The translations under genes and the position numbers were made by a program. Under the pieces are notes generated by a model, which saw only the letters and a program-made list of their open reading frames with translations, was not told the DNA's origin and ran no database searches. A DNA stretch of 64,000 bases from Nitrospinota bacterium. GTDB lineage: Bacteria; Nitrospinota_A; UBA7883; JACRLM01. Location: positions 1,365,015-1,429,014 of the forward strand of contig JACQXA010000004.1 of the NCBI GenBank assembly GCA_016208975.1, given 5' to 3'. Shown here one piece after another: positions 53,465 to 61,318 of the stretch. The stretch's first letter is position 1. Each line of letters starts with the position of its first letter.

Positions 53465-53470
53465 TATAAT
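53465..53470 (+). promoter_or_regulatory. -10 box placed for leaderless HD-GYP transcript
   Basis: TATAAT followed by seven bases (TCATTAG) and the ATG at 53478. No Shine-Dalgarno sequence is possible in that gap. Identical geometry to 1335-1348. Confidence 0.45.
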
Positions 53471-53477
53471 TCATTAG

Positions 53478-54527
53478 ATGAACCATAACGACCCTGCCAG
53501 GATTCTCGTGGTGGATGACGAGGCCAGCATAAGAAAATTGTTGGACCGCAAGTTCACGATGTCGGGCTATGTTTGCGCCCAGGCCGAAGACGGCATGAGC
53601 GCCCTGGATCAGGTTCGGCAGGACAAGTTCGACCTGGTGGTCACCGACATCAGGATGCCCCGGATAGATGGCATTAACCTCATAGAAGAGATCAAGCGGC
53701 TGGACTCCGCCCTGTCGGTGATCATGATGACAGGTTACACCGACGTGGACACCGCCATAGAAGCCCTGCGGCACGGGGCTTTCGATTACCAGCTGAAACC
53801 CCTGGATTTTGACCGGCTGACGGTGGCGGTGACAAACGGCATCGAACGCACCCGTCTGTTGCGGGACCGGGCGGAGTACATGATCATGCTGGAGGCCAAG
53901 GTGCGGGAACGCACCGAGGAGCTGGCGGAAAAGAACCGGAGCATCCGCAAGTTCTTTTTCGAAACCGTCATGGCGCTGGTGTCGGCGGTGGAAGCCAAAG
54001 ACAAATATACCGAAGGCCATTCCCGCCGCGTGGCGGATAACGCCAGGCTTGTGGCCCGCAGGCTTGGGATGCCCGAAGACGAGATCGAACGGATATATAT
54101 CGCCGGCGTTCTCCATGACGTGGGGAAAATAGGCGTTCCCGACGCGGTTTTGCACAAGCCCGGGGTATTTACCCCCGAGGAGACGGCCATAATGAAAAAC
54201 CACCCCACGCTCACCGCCGCCATCCTGGCCAACGTCGAGGATTTCAGCGACATCATTAAAATGACCCTACATCATCATGAGCGGTTCGATGGAAAAGGTT
54301 ATCCGGCCGGACTGACAGGGGAGCTGATACCCTTGGGCGCCAGGATCCTCTCCGTGGCGGACGCTTTCGACGCCATGACTTCCGACAGGCCTTACCGCCC
54401 CAGGTTAACCCTTACCCGGGCCATCGAGGAGCTGGACCAGGCCGCCGGAACCCAACTGGATCCGGATGTGACTGGCACGTTTCTTTCGCTGATAGACCAG
54501 GACATGGTGACCGTCGAAAAGAAATGA
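53478..54527 (+). CDS. Response regulator with HD-GYP c-di-GMP phosphodiesterase domain
   Basis: A 349-residue regulator. Residues 5-120 are a receiver domain with phosphoacceptor D57 (VVTDIRMPR), the acidic pair in VVDDE, and the conserved Lys in YQLKPLD. A coiled coil (135-165) leads to an HD-GYP domain: GHSRRVADNARLVARRLG, HDVGKIGVPD, HHERFDGKGYPAGLTG, VADAFDAMTSDRPYR, all canonical, so it should degrade cyclic di-GMP. No histidine kinase adjoins it. The stop overlaps the ppx/gppA start (ATGA). Confidence 0.93.
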   Translation: MNHNDPARILVVDDEASIRKLLDRKFTMSGYVCAQAEDGMSALDQVRQDKFDLVVTDIRMPRIDGINLIEEIKRLDSALSVIMMTGYTDVDTAIEALRHGAFDYQLKPLDFDRLTVAVTNGIERTRLLRDRAEYMIMLEAKVRERTEELAEKNRSIRKFFFETVMALVSAVEAKDKYTEGHSRRVADNARLVARRLGMPEDEIERIYIAGVLHDVGKIGVPDAVLHKPGVFTPEETAIMKNHPTLTAAILANVEDFSDIIKMTLHHHERFDGKGYPAGLTGELIPLGARILSVADAFDAMTSDRPYRPRLTLTRAIEELDQAAGTQLDPDVTGTFLSLIDQDMVTVEKK

Positions 54528-55459
54528 AGCGGGTAGCGGCCATTGACCTGGGCACCAACACCGTGCGGATGCTGGTGGCCGAGCAAGCGCCCGAAGGGTT
54601 CTCCACCGTCTATTCCAACCAGATAATAACCCGGCTGGGCGAGGGTTTAACCGCCACGGGCCTGCTTTCCGAAAAAGCCATGAAACGGACCGTGGAAGGC
54701 ATCGCCCACCTGGTGTCCCAGGCGCAAAGCCACAGGCCGTTCGACCTTTATATAGCCGCCACTTCAGCCGCCAGGGACGCGGGCAACACGGCCGTTTTCG
54801 CCCGGATGGTCAAGGAAGCCGTGGGGGCGGACCTGATGGTGATACCCTGGGAGGAGGAGGCGCGGCTGTCGCTATTGGGCGCCTCGCTTGTCACCGGCGG
54901 CAGGCTGGACAAATTCGTGCTGTTCGACGTGGGCGGGGGCAGTACGGAATACATATTGGCCGCCAGCGGCGCCCCTGCCGGGAAATGCGGCACAGACCTG
55001 GGGGTGGTGCGCCTGACCGAAAAATACATCACAAAACACCCGGTGGCGGATTATGAATACGGGCGCCTGCTGGCGGAGGTGGAGGCCAAGGTGGACACAG
55101 CCTTCGATACTCTGGGCGCCGGTGGGGGCGAGACGGTGGTGGGCACCGCCGGAACCGTTACTTCCATAGCGGCCATGGCGCTGGGATTGACGGAGTACGA
55201 CCAGGGGCGCATAAACAACAGCGTGGTGACTTCCGCGGATGTGGAGGCGTTGCGCAGAAAAATATTCGCCATGACCATTGCGGAGCGTGGGCATTTAGCC
55301 TTTCTTAAAGATGGAAGGGAAGATTTGATTGTTCCCGGATTCGCCATAGTGCAGGCCACCATGAACAGGTTCGGGGCGGACAAGCTTGTGGTGTCGGATT
55401 ACGGGCTTCGCGAAGGGTTTGTGATGGAGCTTCTGTATTCACCGGGGGCATGGGTATGA
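54524..55459 (+). CDS. Ppx/GppA exopolyphosphatase-family phosphatase
   Basis: A 311-residue single-domain-pair member of the sugar-kinase/Hsp70 fold. Signatures are AAIDLGTNTVRMLVAE, ATSAARDAGN, the catalytic region IPWEEEARLSLLGA (general-base Glu), FDVGGGSTEYIL, and VGTAGTVTSIAAMALGL. It lacks the C-terminal HD domains of long Ppx, so substrate (polyphosphate or pppGpp) cannot be decided. Coupling to an HD-GYP regulator suggests a shared nucleotide-stress role. Confidence 0.9.
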   Translation: MKRVAAIDLGTNTVRMLVAEQAPEGFSTVYSNQIITRLGEGLTATGLLSEKAMKRTVEGIAHLVSQAQSHRPFDLYIAATSAARDAGNTAVFARMVKEAVGADLMVIPWEEEARLSLLGASLVTGGRLDKFVLFDVGGGSTEYILAASGAPAGKCGTDLGVVRLTEKYITKHPVADYEYGRLLAEVEAKVDTAFDTLGAGGGETVVGTAGTVTSIAAMALGLTEYDQGRINNSVVTSADVEALRRKIFAMTIAERGHLAFLKDGREDLIVPGFAIVQATMNRFGADKLVVSDYGLREGFVMELLYSPGAWV

Positions 55460-56301
55460 AGCGGTTTGTGGCGGGCCTGCTGGCGGCGGCTTGTATGGGC
55501 TTCGGTTACATGGGGCATCTGGCCATGGGCCGGGGCAACAGCCTTTATGCCGAGGGGAAATTCCGGGAGGCGCTGGAGGAGTATCAAAAAGCCCAGGGTG
55601 ACGACCCGAAAATGAAAGAGGCCGACTACAACATAGGGAACGCCCTGTTCAGGCTGGGCAAGTTGGCCGAGGCCTCCGCGTCCTACGAAAAAGCGTTGGA
55701 CAGCGAAGACCCCCAGTTGAGAAAAAACGCCCAGTTCAACCGTTGCGTGGCCCTATACAGCCAAGCCGCCCGGACACACGAGCAGGGGAAAAACGACGAG
55801 GCCCGGAAATTCATAAACTACGCCTTAAGCCAGTGCCGCGAATCGTTAAAAACAGACCCGGCGGACGATGGAGCCAGAACCAATTATGAGACGGCGCTTG
55901 CCTTAAGCAAAATAATTCCCGAATCACAGCCCAAATCCGGGAACATGGAAGACAAGTCCGGCTCGTCTGGCGATAAAAACCGGGACGAAAAGGGGGACGA
56001 AAAAAAGACCCAGGCTGGCAATCAGGGCGGGGCGCCCCAGGGAAAGCCCACCCCGGCCCCGCAGGCGGAAGACAAACGGCAGAATGAGGACAAGGGCAAA
56101 CCCCAACAGTCGCAGTCCGAAAAAGGGGATGGAGAACAGGCGGACAACGCCCAACAAGGCGGCCAGGGGGAAGGGGGCATCAGCTCCGAACAGGCCGGGC
56201 GCGTTTTTTCGGCCATAGCCCAGGACGAAAAGAACCTGCGGGACAACATAAGAAAAAAAGCCCAGGTGAAAGAACAGAAAAGGACAGGGAAGGATTGGTG
56301 A
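55450..56301 (+). CDS. TPR protein with long charged tail (BatC/BatE-like)
   Basis: A 283-residue protein. A hydrophobic N-terminus (FVAGLLAAACMGFGYMGHLAMG) is a membrane anchor or signal. Two to three TPRs follow (LYAEGKFREALEEYQKAQGDDPKMKEADYNIGNALFRLGKLAEASASYEKAL; RKNAQFNRCVALYSQA). Residues 160-260 are a Lys/Gln/Gly/Asp-rich disordered tail. The pattern recalls BatC of aerotolerance operons, but no batA/B/D genes are present. It overlaps ppx/gppA. Confidence 0.8.
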   Translation: MGMKRFVAGLLAAACMGFGYMGHLAMGRGNSLYAEGKFREALEEYQKAQGDDPKMKEADYNIGNALFRLGKLAEASASYEKALDSEDPQLRKNAQFNRCVALYSQAARTHEQGKNDEARKFINYALSQCRESLKTDPADDGARTNYETALALSKIIPESQPKSGNMEDKSGSSGDKNRDEKGDEKKTQAGNQGGAPQGKPTPAPQAEDKRQNEDKGKPQQSQSEKGDGEQADNAQQGGQGEGGISSEQAGRVFSAIAQDEKNLRDNIRKKAQVKEQKRTGKDW

Positions 56302-56305
56302 CAAT

Positions 56306-57172
56306 TTGAGCAAGCTGGCCATTATCGGCGGTAGCGGAGCTTATGACCTTTTGCGAAGAAGCGTTTTGGGCGAGCCGGAGACGGAACAGGTAATCCAGAC
56401 CCCCTTCGGCCCATCGGCCCCCATCAGGCGGTTCGGCGGCGCCGTGCCGTTCCATTTCCTTTCCCGCCACGGCGAGGAGAGGTATTCCACAGCGGCCTCT
56501 TTCGTGAATTACCGGGCCAACATATGGGCGTTAAAAGAGACGGGGGTGGAGCGGATCGTGGCATGGTCCGGCCCGGGGATAATAAACCCTTCGTTCGAGG
56601 TGGGCGCTTACGCGGTGCCCCATGACGTTATAGACCAGACCAAAAGCCGCCAGTCCACATTTTTCACCAAAGGCGGTTTGGGATTCATCAGGATGCAATC
56701 GCCCTTCTGCCCGGACCTGCGCCATTCCCTTATCTACGCCCTTTCCGGCGAGGGAAAGAAGTTTTATCCGGAAGCCGTGTATGTATGTACAGAAGGCCCA
56801 AGGCTGGAAACCCCGGCGGAAATCCGGCTGTTCCACTCTTACGGCGCAGACCTTGTGGGTATGACCCTTCTACCGGAAGCGTTTCTGGCGCGGGAGCTGG
56901 AGATGTGTTACTCGGCCCTGTGTTACCTCACCAATTACGCCGAGGGCATCTGCGACCGGGATTTTAAGGGCGGTGAGCTTTTCGAGGGAATGCAGAATGA
57001 AGAAGAGCGTTCCAGCGTGGTGATGGCCATGGACCACCTGCCACGGTTAGCCATTAAAGCGCTGGAAACGGTGGCCCCGGCGCCTCGCGGGTGCCAATGC
57101 AAAGACGCCATGCTCCGATACCGGAAGTCGGGAGTTATCGGCTCCGACTTCCGCGACTGGATAAAGCTTTAA
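56306..57172 (+). CDS. MTAP/PNP-family nucleoside phosphorylase, 6-oxopurine type
   Basis: A 288-residue phosphorylase. Motifs are IIGGSGAYDL, FLSRHGEE (phosphate-binding), VAWSGPGIINPSFEVGAYAVPHDVIDQT, and TEGPRLETPAEIRLFHSYGADLVGMTLLPEAFLARE. The base pocket reads LTNYAEG, with Asn where adenine-specific MTA phosphorylases have Asp, so a 6-oxopurine (hypoxanthine or guanine) is expected. Candidates are 5'-methylthioinosine, inosine or futalosine-like nucleosides. The start is TTG at 56306. It is followed 22 bases later by a nucleoside-deaminase-like gene. Confidence 0.85.
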   Translation: MSKLAIIGGSGAYDLLRRSVLGEPETEQVIQTPFGPSAPIRRFGGAVPFHFLSRHGEERYSTAASFVNYRANIWALKETGVERIVAWSGPGIINPSFEVGAYAVPHDVIDQTKSRQSTFFTKGGLGFIRMQSPFCPDLRHSLIYALSGEGKKFYPEAVYVCTEGPRLETPAEIRLFHSYGADLVGMTLLPEAFLARELEMCYSALCYLTNYAEGICDRDFKGGELFEGMQNEEERSSVVMAMDHLPRLAIKALETVAPAPRGCQCKDAMLRYRKSGVIGSDFRDWIKL

Positions 57173-57194
57173 ACCGCTCCGGCAAAATCGCTCC

Positions 57195-58460
57195 ATGAGA
57201 ACCCTGTTTCATAAACTAAGCCCTATTATAAAAGTATCCACCGGGACGCTGGTCCCGGATTGCGGCGAGACATTGGCCAACGCGGTGGTGTTCGTCCACG
57301 AAGGGAAGGTGGTGGAGATATGCCCCGCCGAGTCTGTCACGAAGCGCCGTGCGGACAGGAAGGTGGATTTGAGCGGCTGTCTTGTTCATCCGGGGTTTGT
57401 GAACGCCCACTGCCACCTGGAACTGTCTTACCTGGCGGGGAAGATGATACCAGGGCTTCCATTCACCGATTGGGTTCGGGACCTGGTTAAAAAACGGGGT
57501 AAAGCTTCGCCATCCCGGGTGGATTCGGCCATCCGGAAAGCCATAAGACGGCTGATAGAAACCGGAACCACCTGCGTGGGGGACATATCTTCCACTGGCC
57601 TGTCCACCACCCATCTGCGAGAAGCCGGCCTGCGGGCCGTGGTGTTCCATGAAACGTTGGGGTATAACCCCTCGGTTGCGGGCGTCAAGCTACGGGAGCT
57701 TATGGACCGGGTGGAGCGCGCCTCCGGAAGCGAGTTTGTCACCCATGGCGTATCCCCCCACGCGGTTTATTCCACCTCCGGCGAGCTTATTAAAGGCGCC
57801 GCCGAATACGCCGCCATGCGGAAAAAACCGCTGGCTATCCATGTGGCCGAAACCATGGAAGAGAACGTTTTCGCAAAAAAGGGGACCGGCCCCTTCCGCG
57901 ATTTATTAATACGCCTGGGGGCCTTTGCGCCGGGTTTCCATCCCCGTTCCGCCCCAGTGGCGGCCTTGCAAACCTTGTCGGCGCTGGAAAACGCTTTGCT
58001 GATCCACATGAACTTCCCGGCCCGTGGGGACGTTACCCGCATCGCCAGGGCTAAAGCCAAGGTGTGCCTGTGCCCCAACTCCAACCGGTGGTTTGGCAGG
58101 GACATGGAGCATCCGTTACCAAAACTTCTGGATAAAAAAGTGCCCGTGGCGCTGGGGACAGACAGCTTAGCGTCCAACATGGACCTGGACATGACGAAAG
58201 AAGCCGCCGCCGTGGCGGAAGATTTTCCGGAAATTCCGTCTCGGGATATTTTCAGGATGATGACGGAGGATGGCGCCAGGGCCCTGGGATTGCCCGAAGG
58301 GTTTGGCGCGTTGCGGGCGGGCGCCCCGTTCGACGCGGTGGCGATATATATGGATAAACCCGCCGGGGTTGCGAAGCCGTTTGAGGCTATAATAAGCCCG
58401 GATCGCCAGTTGGCCCGGGTATTTATCGCAGGCAGGGAACTGTACCGAAAGAGGGGGTAA
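57195..58460 (+). CDS. Amidohydrolase, aminodeoxyfutalosine- or MTA-deaminase-like
   Basis: A 421-residue metal-dependent amidohydrolase of the COG0402 group. Metal ligands are the HCH in VNAHCHLELS, HVAET, HMN in LLIHMNFPA, and the Asp in ALGTDSLASN. The sequence LVHPGFVNAHCHLELSYLAGKM with a Glu two residues after the second His, and FTDWVRDLVKKR, resembles aminodeoxyfutalosine deaminases (MqnX). 5'-methylthioadenosine deaminase is the alternative. It follows a 6-oxopurine phosphorylase and precedes pgi, all co-directional; mqnC in the window shows the futalosine route operates. Confidence 0.8.
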   Translation: MRTLFHKLSPIIKVSTGTLVPDCGETLANAVVFVHEGKVVEICPAESVTKRRADRKVDLSGCLVHPGFVNAHCHLELSYLAGKMIPGLPFTDWVRDLVKKRGKASPSRVDSAIRKAIRRLIETGTTCVGDISSTGLSTTHLREAGLRAVVFHETLGYNPSVAGVKLRELMDRVERASGSEFVTHGVSPHAVYSTSGELIKGAAEYAAMRKKPLAIHVAETMEENVFAKKGTGPFRDLLIRLGAFAPGFHPRSAPVAALQTLSALENALLIHMNFPARGDVTRIARAKAKVCLCPNSNRWFGRDMEHPLPKLLDKKVPVALGTDSLASNMDLDMTKEAAAVAEDFPEIPSRDIFRMMTEDGARALGLPEGFGALRAGAPFDAVAIYMDKPAGVAKPFEAIISPDRQLARVFIAGRELYRKRG

Positions 58461-58465
58461 GCGTT

Positions 58466-59866
58466 ATGACCGACATAGTTCTGGATTACACCAACGTAAT
58501 GGCCACCGCCGTGGGCCCCGAAAACGGTTTGGCCGAGGAGCAATTGACCTCACTTAAGCGCCGGGCGGCGGAAATCCATAACGAGCTTTCGAAGAAGCGA
58601 AACAGCGGAGCATTGCCTTTCTACGACCTGCCATATCAAAAAGAATCCGCCCAAGCCATAATCACAGCCGCGAAAAAGATAAAACGGGATTTTTCGAACA
58701 TGGTTGTGCTGGGCATCGGCGGCTCGGCGTTGGGCACAACGGCGCTGTTCTCCGCCCTGCGGCATTCCATGCACAACAGCCTCCCGTATAAAAAACGGGG
58801 AGGGACAAGGCTCTACATACTGGACAACATAGACCCGGACTGGTTCGAGGAGATGATAGGCGGTTTGAAGCTGAAGGAAACCGTTTTCAACGTGATTTCC
58901 AAAAGCGGAGCCACCGCCGAGACCATGGCCCAGTTCATGATAATCCTGGATACCCTGAAGAAAAAGCTGGGGAAAAAGGAGTGGCGCAAACACCTCATCA
59001 TTACCACAGACAAGAAGAGTGGTTCCCTCCGGCCCATCGCCGAGGAACATAAACTGAAAAGTTTCGAGGTGCCCGATGGGGTAGGGGGCAGGTTCACGGC
59101 GCTCACGCCGGTGTCGCTCCTGCCAGCCGCTTGCGCTGGTGTGGATATTGAGGCGCTTTTGGAAGGAGCCGCCCGGATGGACGAGCGGCTGAAGAACGGC
59201 GACATCATGGGCAACCCGGCGTATCTTTTCGCCTCCATCCATTATCTGCTGGACACCGTGAAGGCCAAGAAAATGGCCGTTATGATGCCGTATTCAAATA
59301 AGCTTTATTATATGGCCGACTGGTTCCGGCAACTTTGGGCCGAGTCGTTGGGAAAAAAGAAAGACATAGACGGCGCGCCGGTCCACACCGGCCAAACGCC
59401 GATAAAAGCCCTGGGGGCCACAGACCAGCACTCGCAAGTCCAGCTGTACGTTGAAGGGCCTTTCGACAAGGTTGTAACTTTCCTTGAGGTGGGGAAGTTC
59501 GAAAACGTAGCCCCCATACCCGACGAGTTTCCCGGCGTGGAAGACGTGTCATATCTTTCCGGCCATTCCTTGAACGAGCTTATCGGCGTGGAGAAACAGG
59601 GCACCGAATACGCCCTTACGAAAAACAACCGGCCAAACCTTACCATCCGCATGCCCCAGGTGGACGCCCACAGCGTGGGACAGTTGATCTACATGCTGGA
59701 GGTGGCCACGGCCTTCGCCGGGGGATTGTACAGGATAAACGCCTTCGACCAGCCCGGCGTGGAGTTTGGCAAAAACTACGCCTATGCCAAGTTCGGGAAG
59801 AAGGGGTATGAAGACCTGGCCCGCGAGATAGCGGAAACCCACGGGCAGGAAAAGCGGACGGTGTGA
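58466..59866 (+). CDS. pgi: Glucose-6-phosphate isomerase
   Basis: A 466-residue Pgi converting glucose-6-phosphate and fructose-6-phosphate. Motifs are VVLGIGGSALGTTAL, NVISKSGATAETMAQ, GVGGRFTALTPVSLLPA, FRQLWAESLGK, LGATDQHSQVQLY with the active-site His, and INAFDQPGVEFGKNYA. It is short relative to E. coli Pgi and of the compact type common outside Gammaproteobacteria. It starts 5 bases after the amidohydrolase stop. Confidence 0.94.
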   Translation: MTDIVLDYTNVMATAVGPENGLAEEQLTSLKRRAAEIHNELSKKRNSGALPFYDLPYQKESAQAIITAAKKIKRDFSNMVVLGIGGSALGTTALFSALRHSMHNSLPYKKRGGTRLYILDNIDPDWFEEMIGGLKLKETVFNVISKSGATAETMAQFMIILDTLKKKLGKKEWRKHLIITTDKKSGSLRPIAEEHKLKSFEVPDGVGGRFTALTPVSLLPAACAGVDIEALLEGAARMDERLKNGDIMGNPAYLFASIHYLLDTVKAKKMAVMMPYSNKLYYMADWFRQLWAESLGKKKDIDGAPVHTGQTPIKALGATDQHSQVQLYVEGPFDKVVTFLEVGKFENVAPIPDEFPGVEDVSYLSGHSLNELIGVEKQGTEYALTKNNRPNLTIRMPQVDAHSVGQLIYMLEVATAFAGGLYRINAFDQPGVEFGKNYAYAKFGKKGYEDLAREIAETHGQEKRTV

Positions 59867-59892
59867 CGCGCTACTGGCGCGCCAAAAACCTT

Positions 59893-59960
59893 GCCATGCT
59901 GAACCTGTCGAAGCATGGCTGGTTCAGTGTTTGCCACCCTTCGAAAAGCCCAGGGTGGCA
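59893..59960 (+). repeat. Two palindromes downstream of pgi
   Basis: GCCATGCT (59893-59900) pairs with AGCATGGC (59912-59919); TGCCACCC (59932-59939) pairs with GGGTGGCA (59953-59960). Cores containing TGTCGAAG and TTCGA look like widespread dispersed bacterial palindromes. An alternative stem, CTGAACC/GGTTCAG, links across the first. No T-run. Confidence 0.5.
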
Positions 59961-60031
59961 CGTTAAGTTACTTTAAACGGTATTTGAATTTTAGGCGCTT
60001 AATACAAGGCCAATTCCCTGGCGCAAATTGC

Positions 60032-60037
60032 TATAAT
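60032..60037 (+). promoter_or_regulatory. -10 box of tRNA-Arg
   Basis: TATAAT 17 bases before the first base of the tRNA; the -35 region (GCCAAT) is poor. Confidence 0.45.
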
Positions 60038-60054
60038 CGAAAATCATGCGTGTT

Positions 60055-60131
<77 letters not shown>

Positions 60132-60310
60132 TATCAACCGGCAAAGCCGGGATACTTCAAGTTTCCATAAAATTAATCCCGCGCGACTTTCAAAATCCCC
60201 CAACAATTTTCAAAAAGCCGGGTTTCATCCGCCACCGGTGGAGGGTTTATGCTATTTTTTAAGAGCGAAACCACGATGCCTCCTTATGCTCAAGTTCAAG
60301 GAGAATGCAA

Positions 60311-61318
60311 ATGGCGCTTAAAAACCTGTCCCTGGCGGCTCATATATTATCCGCCACCCTACTGATTTCCCCGCTCATCTTTATCCCGATAGCAACCGCT
60401 GGGCAATTGAGATTAACCGCCGTGGAAAAAATGACCGGCAATGTGGATTTCCCCGTGTCACTCTGCCAGTTCGATAAAGACACAATATTGTTCACGGAAA
60501 AAAGCGGGAGCGTACGGGTCATAAAAAACGGCATACTTTTAAAAAAGCCGATGAAAACGCTGGATGTGGCCACAGGTTTTGAGAAGGGGCTTTTGGGTAT
60601 CGCCTGTAAAGACGGGGCTGTTTATGTTTACCATACCTATTCCACCGGATTATCCACCTACAACCGGGTGGTGCGACTCAACCCTGAAAAAGTGATTCTG
60701 GATAAAATCCCGGGCGCGGTGTTTCACAATGGCGGGGCGCTGGTATTCGGCCCCGACGGCATGCTCTACATCTCCACCGGAGACGCGCGGGATGAGAAGA
60801 GCGCCCAGGATATAAAAAGCCTCGCCGGTAAAATCATCCGCATAGCGCCCGATGGCTCCATTCCCGCGGACAATCCGTTTAAAGGCAGTCCGGTGTGGAG
60901 CCTGGGGCACAGGAACGTTTTCGGGATGACCTTCAACGATAAAGGGGAGCTTTTCATAACCGAGAACGGGACCAGCAGGGATGACGAGATAAACGTCATC
61001 CAAAAGGGGCGCAACTATGGATGGCCCGTGGTTTTGGGCGTAGCCGGCGACAGGAGATATGAAAACCCCCTCAAGACCTACACGCCGAACATCGCGCCCA
61101 CAAACGGCGCGTTTTACAAAGACTGGTTCATATTCGGCGCATGGAATACCGGGGAGATAAGGGCGTTAAAGATAAAAGGAAAAGTCGCGTTAGCGGAGAA
61201 AACGCTATATATGGCCGGTTCCGGTGTTACGGACGTGAAATATTTTACGGACGGTTATCTCCATTTTGTGTCCCGCGATGGCATATACAGGGCGGTACTT
61301 GATGAGGGGCCGCCGTGA
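60311..61318 (+). CDS. PQQ-dependent aldose sugar dehydrogenase-like protein
   Basis: A 335-residue exported beta-propeller (signal ISPLIFIPIATAG) of the soluble glucose/sorbosone dehydrogenase family (YliI-like). Signatures are GFEKGLLGIAC, the His in GAVFHNGGALVFGPDGMLYISTGDA (catalytic-base type), SLGHRNVFGMTF and LFITENGTSRDDEINVIQKGRNYGWP. It should oxidise aldoses with PQQ in the periplasm; no PQQ synthesis genes are in the window, so PQQ may be taken up or made elsewhere. I choose ATG 60311, with GGAG 8 bases upstream; an ATG two codons earlier lies too close to it. Confidence 0.85.
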   Translation: MALKNLSLAAHILSATLLISPLIFIPIATAGQLRLTAVEKMTGNVDFPVSLCQFDKDTILFTEKSGSVRVIKNGILLKKPMKTLDVATGFEKGLLGIACKDGAVYVYHTYSTGLSTYNRVVRLNPEKVILDKIPGAVFHNGGALVFGPDGMLYISTGDARDEKSAQDIKSLAGKIIRIAPDGSIPADNPFKGSPVWSLGHRNVFGMTFNDKGELFITENGTSRDDEINVIQKGRNYGWPVVLGVAGDRRYENPLKTYTPNIAPTNGAFYKDWFIFGAWNTGEIRALKIKGKVALAEKTLYMAGSGVTDVKYFTDGYLHFVSRDGIYRAVLDEGPP

